Made by a program: the position numbers and the translations under genes
The notes under the pieces: generated by a model
Told to the model about the DNA's origin: nothing
What the model saw: the letters and a program-made list of their open reading frames with translations, nothing else
Databases searched by the model: none
Assembly: GCA_963848195.1 (NCBI GenBank)
Contig: CAWKCY010000009.1
Location: 372,001 to 436,000, forward strand
DNA length: 64,000 bases
Reading direction: 5' to 3'
From: CAVQBP01 sp963848195
Lineage (GTDB): Bacteria > Bacteroidota > Ignavibacteria > Ignavibacteriales > Ignavibacteriaceae
Part shown: positions 52,481 to 61,936 of the stretch, in pieces
How positions within the stretch are numbered: position 1 is the first letter of the stretch
Layout of the letters: each line of letters starts with the position of its first letter

Positions 52481-52520
52481 ATTGTTTAATTGTCTAATTG
52501 TTTAATTGCTGCATTGTTAG
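52481..52520. repeat. Tandem 8-bp repeat (ATTGNTTA-like, five units) after lysC
   Basis: Units ATTGTTTA, ATTGTCTA, ATTGTTTA, ATTGCTGC and ATTGTTAG follow each other without gaps in the 81-nt spacer between lysC and the M20 gene. Short ATTGTTTA/ATTGTCTA runs are a kind of simple intergenic repeat reported in related genomes. It has no evident regulatory role, but copy number could vary between strains. Confidence 0.6.
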
Positions 52521-52554
52521 ATTTATTAAATATATGAATTTTATATAAGAATTT

Positions 52555-53658
52555 ATGCCTATTTCTCCTATTGAACTGCGACATAGAATGCACCGGATAC
52601 CTGAATTGATGTTTCAAGAATTTGAGACAACAAATTTGCTTTTAAATAGTATTGAAAAATTTTCAAGTATAAATATTCACCGGCCGCTTGAGACAGGTCT
52701 TTTAGTGGAATATAATGTAAATGAAGGGGATTATTTATTATTTAGAGCCGACATAGATGCTCTTCCTATAAAAGAAGAGACAGGAGTTTCCTACAGTTCA
52801 AAGAATAACTGCATGCATGCATGCGGTCATGATGTTCATTCTTCAATTCTCTACGGATTCATAAATTATGTAATCTCCGAAAAAGTAAATCAAAACATTT
52901 TGTTCCTTTTTCAGCCTGCAGAAGAAGGAGGCGGCGGAGCAAAAAAGGTCATTGAAACAGGAATTCTAGAGAAATTTAAAGTAAATAAAGCTTTTGCTTT
53001 GCATGTTACGGATGAATATCCGGCAGGAACAATTGCATCGACCCCGGGAGTTTTATTTGCCTCTTCCCTTGAAGTCAATATAAAGTTTATTGGTAAAAGC
53101 GCACATGTCGCTTTTCCATATGAAGGAATCAATGCGTTTAATGCATTAAGACTCTTTCTTGATGCTGTAGATAAAATTCCTAAGAATATTGAAGACCCCA
53201 GTTTGATAGGTATCGGAAAAATAGCTGCCGGTACTGTCAGGAATATAGTCCCCTCCTCTGCTGAGTTAGAAGGAACTTTAAGAGCACTAACTTCGGAAAA
53301 AGCTTTGAATTATTATGATGATTTAATTCAAATTTTGGAAGGGATTAAAATATCTACCGGTGCAAATTTTATGATAGAAAAAGGAGCTCATTATAATCAG
53401 GTTCATGTAGATCCTGTGCTTTATAAAGAACTTTCGGGAGTTCTGAAATCAAAGTTCAATATTATTGACTGCGGGTATAAAATGACAGGTGAAGATTTCG
53501 GCTTTTTTACAGATTTATATCCCTCCTTTATGTTCTGGCTCGGTACTTTTAATGGGAAAAAATATGGACTTCATCATCCTAAATTTCTTCCGGATGATTC
53601 AGTTATTGATTTGGGAATTGAAGCTTTTAAGACTATACTCAATAGTGAACATAATTAA
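52555..53658 (+). CDS. M20-family deacylase, probable N-acetyl-diaminopimelate deacetylase
   Basis: 367 residues. M20 metal motifs: RHMHRIPELMFQE at the N terminus, RADIDALP, HACGHDVHSSILYG, the PAEEGGGGA stretch with the catalytic Glu, and a C-terminal HHPKF His. Position directly after dapA-dapB-dapH-lysC and the DapH (acetyl) choice suggest that it removes acetyl from N-acetyl-L,L-DAP (DapL of the acetylase route). Other members (indole-acetyl-amino-acid hydrolases, aminoacylases) have the same motifs, so this is inferred from context. Confidence 0.8.
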   Translation: MPISPIELRHRMHRIPELMFQEFETTNLLLNSIEKFSSINIHRPLETGLLVEYNVNEGDYLLFRADIDALPIKEETGVSYSSKNNCMHACGHDVHSSILYGFINYVISEKVNQNILFLFQPAEEGGGGAKKVIETGILEKFKVNKAFALHVTDEYPAGTIASTPGVLFASSLEVNIKFIGKSAHVAFPYEGINAFNALRLFLDAVDKIPKNIEDPSLIGIGKIAAGTVRNIVPSSAELEGTLRALTSEKALNYYDDLIQILEGIKISTGANFMIEKGAHYNQVHVDPVLYKELSGVLKSKFNIIDCGYKMTGEDFGFFTDLYPSFMFWLGTFNGKKYGLHHPKFLPDDSVIDLGIEAFKTILNSEHN

Positions 53659-53666
53659 ATTTTTAT

Positions 53667-53951
53667 ATGAAAAAACCACTCACTGATACAAATCCCAAAA
53701 TCGAAAAGATATTAATTGATTTGATTAGAGAGAAAACTGTAACAGAGAGATTAACCCAATTTACGGCTTTAACATCGTTAACTTTAGGACTTTCCAAAAG
53801 AGCTTTATCCAGAAGGTATCCTGGAAAAAATCAAAGAGAGTTAGATTTACTATTTGTAGAATATCATTATGGGAAAGATTTATCTGAAAAAGTGAAACAA
53901 TATTTGTTGAAATTATCTAATGAACAAAAACGAGATAATATCCGCTCTTGA
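53667..53951 (+). CDS. Small partner protein of the nucleotidyltransferase gene
   Basis: 94 residues, helical and basic. The N-terminal half (KIEKILIDLIREKTVTERL) is followed by a conserved-looking block RALSRRYPGKNQRELDLLF and a HYG motif. In my recall, proteins with an R-x-Y/H-P...VEYHYG segment sit immediately upstream of AbiEii/DUF6036-like nucleotidyltransferases in many genomes, as here, where it overlaps the next gene by 32 nt. Function unknown; a toxin-antitoxin or accessory role is conjecture. Confidence 0.65.
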   Translation: MKKPLTDTNPKIEKILIDLIREKTVTERLTQFTALTSLTLGLSKRALSRRYPGKNQRELDLLFVEYHYGKDLSEKVKQYLLKLSNEQKRDNIRS

Positions 53952-54510
53952 ACCAATAATTAAAGCTTTTGATGAACTAAGAATTCTATATTATATAGGC
54001 GGTTCAGTTGCTAGTTCTGCATATGGAACTGCAAGATCAACTCTCAATATAGATTTGGTAATAAATTTATTACCAACTCACATTCAACCGCTGACTGAAA
54101 AACTTAAAAATGAATATTACGTTGATGTAGAGATGATTGAAGATGCAATAAAAACAAAATCTTCGTTTAATCTGCTTCATCTTCAAACAATGTTAAAAGT
54201 TGATGTATTTATTTTAAAAGATCATGCTTATTCATATATGGAGTTTGAAAGAAAAGTAAAAGATAAATTAGAAGATGATGAAAAAGCAATAAGCATTTAT
54301 TTATGTTCCCCGGAAGATATAATTCTTAATAAATTGGAATGGTATAAATTAGGCGGAGAAATCTCAGAAAAACAATGGATTGATATTTTAGGTGTTATTA
54401 AAGTGCAAAGTGAAGACCTTGATAAAGAATATCTTAAAAATTGGGCGAAACAATTGCAGGTTTTTGATTTGCTAGTGAGATCTTTTGATACATGCAATCT
54501 AAAATTGTAA
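53920..54510 (+). CDS. Nucleotidyltransferase-fold protein
   Basis: 196 residues. The fold shows the GGSVASSAYG glycine motif at about residues 27-36 and the downstream acidic strand (TLNIDLVI); the usual GxD-x-D pair is DLV, with Asn rather than Asp ahead of it. A C-terminal helical half includes CSPEDIILNKLEWYKLGG and EKQWIDILGVIKVQ, seen in members of the AbiEii/MenT-like group. No target is predictable. The unit with the preceding gene could be a toxin-antitoxin-type module. Confidence 0.75.
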   Translation: MNKNEIISALEPIIKAFDELRILYYIGGSVASSAYGTARSTLNIDLVINLLPTHIQPLTEKLKNEYYVDVEMIEDAIKTKSSFNLLHLQTMLKVDVFILKDHAYSYMEFERKVKDKLEDDEKAISIYLCSPEDIILNKLEWYKLGGEISEKQWIDILGVIKVQSEDLDKEYLKNWAKQLQVFDLLVRSFDTCNLKL

Positions 54511-54550
54511 AGTGATTTATTAAATTTGATTTTTAATGAGGAACAAATAA

Positions 54551-54979
54551 ATGGAAATTAAATCAATTGCGCTTGTAGCCCATGATAATAGAAAGAAAGA
54601 TTTAGTGGAATGGGTTGAATGGAATTATATGATATTAAAACATCATAAACTGATTTGTACGGGTACAACGGGTAGTTTGGTTGAAGAAGCCATTAAGAAT
54701 AAAGTGGGGAAATCAAGTGAGCTTGAATATAAAATGGTAAAGCTGAAATCCGGACCTCTGGGAGGTGATCAGCAGTTAGGTGCCTTAATTGCAGAAGGTA
54801 AAGTCGATATTATAATATTTTTCTGGGATCCTATGGAACCTCATCCGCATGATGTTGATGTTAAAGCATTATTAAGAATTTCTGTTTTGTATAACGTTCC
54901 GACTGCCTGCAACAGGGCAACAGCTGATTTTATAATTTCTTCAGTTTTATTTAAAAGAAAAATACGCACCTATAATTAA
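54551..54979 (+). CDS. mgsA: Methylglyoxal synthase
   Basis: 142 residues, the typical MgsA length. The start ALVAHDNRKKDLVEW, then TGTTGSLVEEAI at the phosphate site, SGPLGGDQQLGALI with the catalytic Asp, and FFWDPMEPHPHDVD with the conserved metal-independent His/Asp residues. Converts dihydroxyacetone phosphate to methylglyoxal. Independent of the preceding pair, with its own GAGGAAC upstream. Confidence 0.92.
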   Translation: MEIKSIALVAHDNRKKDLVEWVEWNYMILKHHKLICTGTTGSLVEEAIKNKVGKSSELEYKMVKLKSGPLGGDQQLGALIAEGKVDIIIFFWDPMEPHPHDVDVKALLRISVLYNVPTACNRATADFIISSVLFKRKIRTYN

Positions 54980-55090
54980 AGATTATTCGAACTATATAAA
55001 GAGACCGCTGAATATAGAGTAAACGCTTTTTTAAGAATTTGATCAAAAGTTAATAATACCATTTTGAGACTTTTGAGATGAAGAAGACCT

Positions 55091-55187
55091 AAAGATGACA
55101 TCTTTAAAATGTAAAATCATTTCAAATATTTTATTAAAATATTAGTCAGATTAATCTTATTTTGAAAAAATTAAAGATGTCATCTTT
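55091..55187. repeat. REPIN-like element, copy B, in the 386-nt gap before the RND pump
   Basis: AAAGATGACATCTTT at 55091-55105 and AAAGATGTCATCTTT at 55173-55187, 97 nt overall, same order and nearly same spacing as copy A at 43184-43281. The spacer contains GTAAAATCAT, TTCAAA and AGTCAG blocks in the same order as copy A. The remainder of the 54980-55365 gap shows only AT-rich sequence and no gene. Confidence 0.65.
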
Positions 55188-55365
55188 CAATGCTGTGTAA
55201 TGTGAGTTATTTATATAATCTGCATTTTCAATTCATAATACTATTTCTCCACTTAACACAAATTTTAGATTTTTCTCTGATTTTATAATAGTTTGCACAA
55301 TAAGAAATTCATTCATTGTAACCATTTTCATAAAGTTTTCGTCTTAATCAAAAAAAAGGTGTAAA

Positions 55366-56568
55366 ATGAAGAAGCAGACTATACTTAAGCTAGGATCGGT
55401 TATTGGTATAATTGCTATAGGTTTTTTAGGGATGACATTGCTTAGTTCAACTGAAAAACATAGCAATGCGCGTGATTCAAAACCTGAAGTTAGAACTGTT
55501 AATACGGAGCCGGTAAAGTTTGGGAATCATATTCTTGAAATTGAAGGTAATGGAGTAATTGAATCTCAAAAGACTTTAAATATTATTTCCGAAGCAAACG
55601 GAGTTGTTCTTTTTGCAAAGAATAATCTGAAAGATGGAACATTTGTTAAAGAAGGTGAAACGATTCTTGATATAGATTCACGGGAAGTTGAAAATAATCT
55701 TTATTCTTTGAGATCATCTTTTCTAAATGCAGTTGCTTCAATTCTTCCGGATATGAAAATCGAAAACAGCCGGATTTATGAGAAATGGTATGAATATTTT
55801 AACAAAATTGAAATAAAACAGAACCTGCCTGAGCTGCCAGATATTACTAACCTGCAGGAAAAGATAAAACTTAGTTCTAGAGATATATTTACAAAATATT
55901 ATTTGGTAAAAAACCAGGAGATACTACTTTCAAAATACAAAATCATAGCACCTTTTGACGGTTTTATTACCTCGAATGGAATAATTGAAAACAGTTATAT
56001 ATCTAAAGGACAGCAATTATTTTCAATTAGTGATGCTAAAAATCTCGAAATAGCTGTTCCTCTGCTAGTTGAAGAAATTAATATGGTTAATTTTTCTTCA
56101 GCTCCATTAGTAAAAATATATTCCGATAAAAATAGTAAGGATTTTATTACCGGAAAGGTTTTAAGGAAAGAAACAAACCTTGATAGGAATTCGCAGACTC
56201 TCAACGTTTATGTTTCATTTGATAATAATAATTTGAATCCATATTTTCTTCCGGGAAATTACGTAAACTTAAAAATACAGGGGAAACATCTTGAAAACGT
56301 TGCAGCTATACAACGCAGCTTGATTAATAATGATGGATTTGTTTATACATTGGAAAAGGGGAAACTTGCAAAAAAAGAAGTTGACTTAATTACTATCCAG
56401 GGAAATAAGGCTATAATTAAAAATACATTACCGGAAAATACAATATTAGTAACAACGGTTTTACAAAAGCCATTAGTTGGGATGGAGATACAGCCTAGTA
56501 ATAAGACAGCAAAATTTAAGAATGAAACAACTGAAGATAAGATAGATCAACTTTCTAAATTAGAATAA
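55366..56568 (+). CDS. RND efflux periplasmic adaptor (HlyD/MFP family)
   Basis: 400 residues. An N-terminal anchor helix (ILKLGSVIGIIAIGFLGMTLL) is followed by a barrel-sandwich region (about residues 60-220, split by a short coiled coil, with IIAPFDGFITSNGIIENSYI), and a beta-barrel/MP domain (FLPGNYVNLKI). Couples the inner-membrane pump to an outer-membrane channel. 15 nt before the permease, same operon; no TolC-like gene is present locally. Confidence 0.87.
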   Translation: MKKQTILKLGSVIGIIAIGFLGMTLLSSTEKHSNARDSKPEVRTVNTEPVKFGNHILEIEGNGVIESQKTLNIISEANGVVLFAKNNLKDGTFVKEGETILDIDSREVENNLYSLRSSFLNAVASILPDMKIENSRIYEKWYEYFNKIEIKQNLPELPDITNLQEKIKLSSRDIFTKYYLVKNQEILLSKYKIIAPFDGFITSNGIIENSYISKGQQLFSISDAKNLEIAVPLLVEEINMVNFSSAPLVKIYSDKNSKDFITGKVLRKETNLDRNSQTLNVYVSFDNNNLNPYFLPGNYVNLKIQGKHLENVAAIQRSLINNDGFVYTLEKGKLAKKEVDLITIQGNKAIIKNTLPENTILVTTVLQKPLVGMEIQPSNKTAKFKNETTEDKIDQLSKLE

Positions 56569-56583
56569 TAGGACTTAAATATA

Positions 56584-59500
56584 ATGTCGAAATTGATACA
56601 ATATTTTATCAAGCATTCAATTATTACAAATTGGGTTATGCTTGTAATATGTTTTGCCGGGATTTTTGCTCTTTTGAATTTGGAAAAAAGAATAAATCCC
56701 AAAATGGAAATTGACGAAATATCAATCAATATCCCTTATCCTGGAGCTTCGGCTGTTGAAGTAGAAGAAGGAATTATTATAAAGATTGAAGAAAGTTTGC
56801 GCGGAATCGAAGGTATTGAAAAAGTATATTCAACTTCTCAGGACAATTACGGTTATTTGAATGTTGAAGTTGCTCCGGGTTATGATATGAATAAGGCCAT
56901 CCAGGATGTTAAAAATGCTGTTAATTCAATTAACTCATATCCAACAGATGCGGAAAAACCGGTAATCTATCAGGAAACCCAATGGAACCGTGGAATAATG
57001 CTGAGTATATACGGTCCAAAAGATTTATTTACTCTAAAAAAGATCGTTGAAGAGTTTAGAGATGATCTTTTAAAGACAGGGAAAATTTCCAATATTATGA
57101 TATGGGGAATTCCCGAAAGAGAATTTTCAATTGAAATTTCACCTGAAAATTTAATCAGGTATAAATTAACTATCGAAGATATTGCTCAGGCAGTCAGAAA
57201 TTCAAGTTTGAATATTTCTTCGGGATCGGTATTAACAGACCAGGAAGAAATTCTTATTCGAGCTTATAACAAAAAATATCATGCTGCTGATCTTGAAAAT
57301 ATCGAAATAGCATCATCAATAAACGGACAAAAAATAAAGCTGGAGGATATATGCAATGTGAAGGAACAATGGCCTGATAATGTATTTTACTCTGAATACA
57401 ATGGAAGAAAATCAGTAGGTTTCAATGTTATGTATAACAACAATGAAGACGTTGTAGAAGTTGTAAATATAACAGAAAATTTATCCAAACAATATGAAGC
57501 CAAGTATGCCGGTCTGGTCCATTTTAATACTTTTATAAAAGAGACAGATGAACTGCAGGAGCGGATTGATTTAATGAGTCAGAATGGAATTCTAGGTTTA
57601 ATCTTAGTCGTTGTTCTTCTGGGTATTTTTTTGAATTCAAGAGTAGCTTTCTGGGTTGCTGTCGGAATCCCGGTTTCATTACTCGGCATGTTTTTTACTT
57701 TATGGGTGCTTGGCATAACAATAAATGAGATGAGCCTATTTGGAATAATTATGGTTATAGGAATACTTGTGGATGATGGTATTGTTATTGGCGAGAGTAT
57801 ATATCTGCAATGGGAAAAATATGGTAAATCTCCAATGAGAGCTGCAATTGACGGTACAATGGATGTGGTCAAACCCGTTTCTATATCTGTAATCACAACA
57901 ATAGTTGCATTCATACCCTATTTCTATTTCTACGGTATGCTCGGAAAAAATGTTTGGGAAATAGCAGCCGTCGTAATTATATCTTTGACTGTTTCTTTAT
58001 TTGAAGCTTTATTAATTCTTCCTGCGCACATTGCCCATTCAAAAGCTCTTCAGATTAATACCAAGGATAATAATTTATTTAAAAGGGTTCGAACATCAAT
58101 TGACAAAGGATTGGATATATTCCTGAATAAATATTATAAAAAGTTTCTATCATTTTCATTAAGAAATAGATGGGCTGTATCTGCAGGAGTTCTTGCAGTA
58201 ATTTTACTGATAGTAGGTCTGTTTCAGGGTTCACATGTAAGGGCACAGTTTTTTCCGGATCTCGAACCTCCTTATGCAAGGATACAAGCCGAGATGCCTG
58301 CCGGAACTTCTGCTGAAGTCGCAAATAAAATAAGATATAAATTAATTGATAAGTCATTGGCATTTGCTAAAAATTGGGATAATCCCGAAAAAGGTAATCT
58401 GAACCCAATTCAGAATTATACCTCATGGATGAACGGTGGAACAATAAACATATTTTTCGTTCTTCCCTCTTCAGGACATCGGAGCTATTCAATCGGAGAA
58501 TTTTCAGATGCTTTGAGTGAATATATCGGGACTTTCCCGGAAGCAGAGAACGTTACTGTGGGCGGCTGGACATTTGGAGGCAGTCCCATTTCGGTAAGAT
58601 TTCAAAGTTCCGATTATGCACAATTATTAAAAGCTAAAGATCTATTAAAAGATGAATTACAAAAAATAGATGGCGTAAAAGATATCCGTGATGATACACC
58701 TTTGGGTAATAACGAATTTATTGTTACGTTAAAGCCAAAAGGAAAAGCATTAGGGTTTACATTAAGGGATTTGACAACTCAATTAAGACAGGGATTTTAC
58801 GGACAGGAAGTAATGAGACTGCAAAAAGGAAGAGATGAAGTCAAAGTTTGGGTTAGGTTTACAAAGGATGATAGAATATCTGTTAGTCAAATTGAAAATT
58901 TAAAAGTGAGATCTCATGCAGGTGATTATGTACCTTTTAAAGAGGTCGCAGATTATAAAATCCAGAGAAGCTTAAGAAGAATAAGGCATGAAGATGGTGA
59001 AAGATCCGTTACTGTTTATGCAAATCTAGATTATAAAAAAAATGATCTAGCAGTAATTCTAGGTGATCTAAATTCTACAATTGTACCTAAGATACTTTCA
59101 AAAGTTGATGGAGTATCAAGGAATTATGGCGGCGGTCAATCGGAAGAAGTTGACAAAATGATTGGCTCAATGACATATTCAATGTCGATTGCTATGCTTG
59201 TTATATTCACGATTTTAATGTTTTTGCTGAAATCATATTTACAGACGTTGTTAATAATGAGTTTGATCCCTTTAGGGGTAATTGGGGCAATACTTGGTCA
59301 TTTTATAATGGGAATTCCGGTTTCTATTCTATCATTCCTTGGAATTGTTGCATTGGCAGGCATAATTATAAATGACTCAGTTGTTTTACTTGACAGGTTT
59401 AACAATTTAATAAGAGATGATGTAGATATTTTCGATGCGCTGTTGGATGCAGGTCTAACAAGATTTCGTCCTATAGTTTTAACAACAATTACAACTGCAG

Positions 59501-59712
59501 CAGGTTTAGCCCCCATTATTTTTCTTAAAAGCGAACAGGGTCAATTCTTAGCTCCAATGGCTGTATCAGTTGCTTTCGGATTAATATTTGGAACAATAAT
59601 TACTCTGTTGATATTACCGGCTGCATTATATGTTATTAGCGATATTAGAATCATGTTTCATAAAAATAAAACAAGAAATGAACTGGAACCGGCTTATAAA
59701 ACTGCAGAATAA
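56584..59712 (+). CDS. RND efflux permease (AcrB/HAE1-like)
   Basis: 1,042 residues, the normal length. Twelve predicted membrane helices with large periplasmic loops; the proton-relay helix with the Asp pair appears as IIMVIGILVDDGIVIGESI, and the related second half has IVALAGIIINDSVVLLDRFNN. Proton-driven export through the partner adaptor. Substrate unknown. The strand ends convergent with the acetate-kinase-like gene 18 nt away. Confidence 0.92.
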   Translation: MSKLIQYFIKHSIITNWVMLVICFAGIFALLNLEKRINPKMEIDEISINIPYPGASAVEVEEGIIIKIEESLRGIEGIEKVYSTSQDNYGYLNVEVAPGYDMNKAIQDVKNAVNSINSYPTDAEKPVIYQETQWNRGIMLSIYGPKDLFTLKKIVEEFRDDLLKTGKISNIMIWGIPEREFSIEISPENLIRYKLTIEDIAQAVRNSSLNISSGSVLTDQEEILIRAYNKKYHAADLENIEIASSINGQKIKLEDICNVKEQWPDNVFYSEYNGRKSVGFNVMYNNNEDVVEVVNITENLSKQYEAKYAGLVHFNTFIKETDELQERIDLMSQNGILGLILVVVLLGIFLNSRVAFWVAVGIPVSLLGMFFTLWVLGITINEMSLFGIIMVIGILVDDGIVIGESIYLQWEKYGKSPMRAAIDGTMDVVKPVSISVITTIVAFIPYFYFYGMLGKNVWEIAAVVIISLTVSLFEALLILPAHIAHSKALQINTKDNNLFKRVRTSIDKGLDIFLNKYYKKFLSFSLRNRWAVSAGVLAVILLIVGLFQGSHVRAQFFPDLEPPYARIQAEMPAGTSAEVANKIRYKLIDKSLAFAKNWDNPEKGNLNPIQNYTSWMNGGTINIFFVLPSSGHRSYSIGEFSDALSEYIGTFPEAENVTVGGWTFGGSPISVRFQSSDYAQLLKAKDLLKDELQKIDGVKDIRDDTPLGNNEFIVTLKPKGKALGFTLRDLTTQLRQGFYGQEVMRLQKGRDEVKVWVRFTKDDRISVSQIENLKVRSHAGDYVPFKEVADYKIQRSLRRIRHEDGERSVTVYANLDYKKNDLAVILGDLNSTIVPKILSKVDGVSRNYGGGQSEEVDKMIGSMTYSMSIAMLVIFTILMFLLKSYLQTLLIMSLIPLGVIGAILGHFIMGIPVSILSFLGIVALAGIIINDSVVLLDRFNNLIRDDVDIFDALLDAGLTRFRPIVLTTITTAAGLAPIIFLKSEQGQFLAPMAVSVAFGLIFGTIITLLILPAALYVISDIRIMFHKNKTRNELEPAYKTAE

Positions 59713-59729
59713 TATAATTAAGTTAATGT

Positions 59730-60819
59730 TTATCCAGCATATATTTTTGAATATTCCTGCACAATAATTTCTTCTAAAGATTCGGATAGGAAGTAAGTTT
59801 CAGGTCGAATACCTTTTACAGAACTTTTTATTAATTCAGGAATTAAATGTTCGGCTAATTTATAAGCTGAATCAATATATCTTCCCGAGAAGGCTACAGC
59901 ATCAACTCCATTCATTGCAGCAATTGCTGATCCGCAGTAAAGTAGAATTTTATACTCAAATACCTTTTCTGCAAATTCAAATTTTTCTTCATTTTTATAC
60001 ATATCATCAATATCCAGGTATTCTCCAGCAATTGCAGATAATCCGCTTTCTTTAGTAAGAATTTCATTTATGCCCTCGGCACTCCATTTCTTCTTTTCTT
60101 CTAGGAGAATTAAAATACCGGGATCAATTTCTCCCACACTTGTATTTCCAATTATCCCTTCCATAGGTGCGGCTCCACTTGATACCATAAGTGGCTTACC
60201 GTTATATACTGCAGCTACTTCAGGAACTGGTTCAAGGCAGATTGATAATATCTTCTTTAAAGTATCGTTCTCTCCTTTCACTTTATCTACTGCTGCCTGA
60301 TGATAAAATCCATTATAACCAAACCTCTTTATGTCCATATTAATTAAGTTATTATCCAATGCATACAATTGTTCATAGTATGGAAGTGATATAAAAAAGC
60401 TTGTTTCAAAGAAAAATGTTATTTTAGCGAATGGTAATACTTCTTCGAGTATGGAAGTTAATTTAAGTATTACCAGTATATCAACCGGAGATTGATATAT
60501 GAGACTTTCTAACTTTTGTATGATTTTTTTATTATAAACAATTGCATCTTTAAAAATATTCCCCCCATATAGAACTTTAATGGCGATGGATTCTGGTTTA
60601 TAGATTTCCAATAGATTTTTAATATCATTCCGTGCTCCTAGTGGTCCTCTTAAGTTTATTTTTCCATTTGCAAGCATATGATACTTTCTCTCATATTTCC
60701 GGAAGTAATCCCTCTCTGTATTCTTCTGATAAATAATCTATGTAATTTTCTCCACTAAGGGAATAAACAAAATATTTTACAAAAACAGTTCCGGGTATTA
60801 AAACCAGTAAATTCTTCAT
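59730..60819 (-). pseudogene. Degenerate acetate-kinase-family gene, frameshifted near its start
   Basis: The 315-residue frame ending at 59730 (starting ATG 60677) aligns with acetate kinase (AckA) but has lost key residues: HRVVHGG is IKVLYGG, the Asp of FDTAFH is Glu (FETSFF), the His of RRYGFHG is Asn (RFGYNG), and GTRSGD is NTSVGE. The real N terminus appears in another frame: ATG 60819 with GAAGG upstream, MKNLLVLIPGTVFVKYFVYS, stop at 60691. A one-base shift near 60700-60710 joins the two to about 360 residues. It is probably inactive as an acetate kinase; decay or a non-catalytic paralogue are both possible. Confidence 0.65.
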
Positions 60820-60855
60820 TACTCGACCTTCTATTTATTTTTTATCGAAATCATT

Positions 60856-61617
60856 TTAAATACTCATCAATACATTTTTCAATTTAATATCGTAATTATT
60901 ATCTAATAGTTGATAAGTCCTTTTAGCGATTGATAATTCTTCATTTGTCTTAATTACAATTATATGTATTTTGCTTTCTGCTGAAGCAATGTCTGATGGG
61001 AATTCAGTAGCAGATTTATTACTTTCTTCATCCAGCACAATCCCAAAATAATTCATTTCTTTACATATTAACTCTCTAACTACAGGAACTGATTCACCGA
61101 TAGTATCGGTGAATATAAGAGCATCTGTATTCCCTATTATGCTCAAATAAGAACCGAGATATTTCTTAATTCTCCACAAATAAACTTCGAAAGTTGTTTG
61201 AGCTTTTATATCATCAATTTTAGTTTTATTTATTATATCCCTTATATCGGAAGAAATCCCTGAAAGCCCGAGAATACCACTTTTCTTATTCAGGATTTTA
61301 TTCACTTTCGAAAAATTCCCTTCTGAGTAAGCTGCCATTTTAAGAACTACCGAAGGGTCTATATTTCCACATCTGGTGCTCATAACAAGCCCTTGTAACG
61401 GAGAAAAGCCCATTGAATTATCTATCGACTTTCCCCCTTTAATTGCACATAAACTTGCTCCCCCGCCCTAATTCCTCTCTCAATTTCTTAGGAACAGGGT
61501 AGATTGAGGCATAATCGGAATTGTTGAATGAAAAGAAGTATCCAGTATAACTGCCTGAGGTACTTGTGGATATTTATTTTTGCATTCTCAGACCGAAGGA
61601 AATAAAAGTAGAGCAGC
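60856..61617 (-). pseudogene. Truncated ackA pseudogene (C-terminal half intact, N-terminal remnants)
   Basis: 60856-61413 encodes the AckA C-terminal half (MGFSPLQGLVMSTRCGNIDP; KKSGILGLSGISSD; LIFTDTIGES; IKTNEELSIA). Continuing upstream on the minus strand, further AckA blocks appear in shifting frames: GASLCAIKGGKSIDNS next to 61413; ELGRG in another frame through a run of five Gs; YASIYPVPKKLREELG; LDTSFHSTIPI (61545-61513), matching FDTAFHQTMP; and ECKNKYPQVPQA, with an interrupting stop. About 45 residues between LREELG and GAS are deleted, and the start of the gene is missing. Several lesions make this a genuine pseudogene rather than a single reading error. Confidence 0.75.
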
Positions 61618-61685
61618 TAGTATTCTGGGAATAGATAATTCGACACTCTGGCGGAAAATGAAGAAGATGTAAATCCGTATATGTT

Positions 61686-61816
61686 AAAATCTGCGAAATC
61701 TTGCCATAGGCATCTTCCGAAGCATCCTATTTAATTATTTATTCACTATAGCATCATTTTATAGATGATATACTCATCAAACCAGAATTCATATTCTGTG
61801 AAAATCTGCGAAATCT
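61686..61816. repeat. Direct 16-nt repeat AAAATCTGCGAAATCT in the ackA-T9SS gap
   Basis: Copies at 61686-61701 and 61801-61816 within the 319-nt gap 61618-61936. Phrases such as TCTGTGAAAATCTGCG are familiar dispersed repeats in Bacteroidota-related genomes, so this region looks like repeat debris next to a decaying gene. Nothing else was recognised in the gap. Confidence 0.5.
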
Positions 61817-61936
61817 GCGTCTTATTTTAGAAGCAGCATTTTCATTGTAGCGAGCTAATGAAGATTATCGAAAGTATAAATAGACCAGTTATATTTTTCA
61901 TTTTCTCCCCATAAATTGGTAAATAAAGATTTAAAC

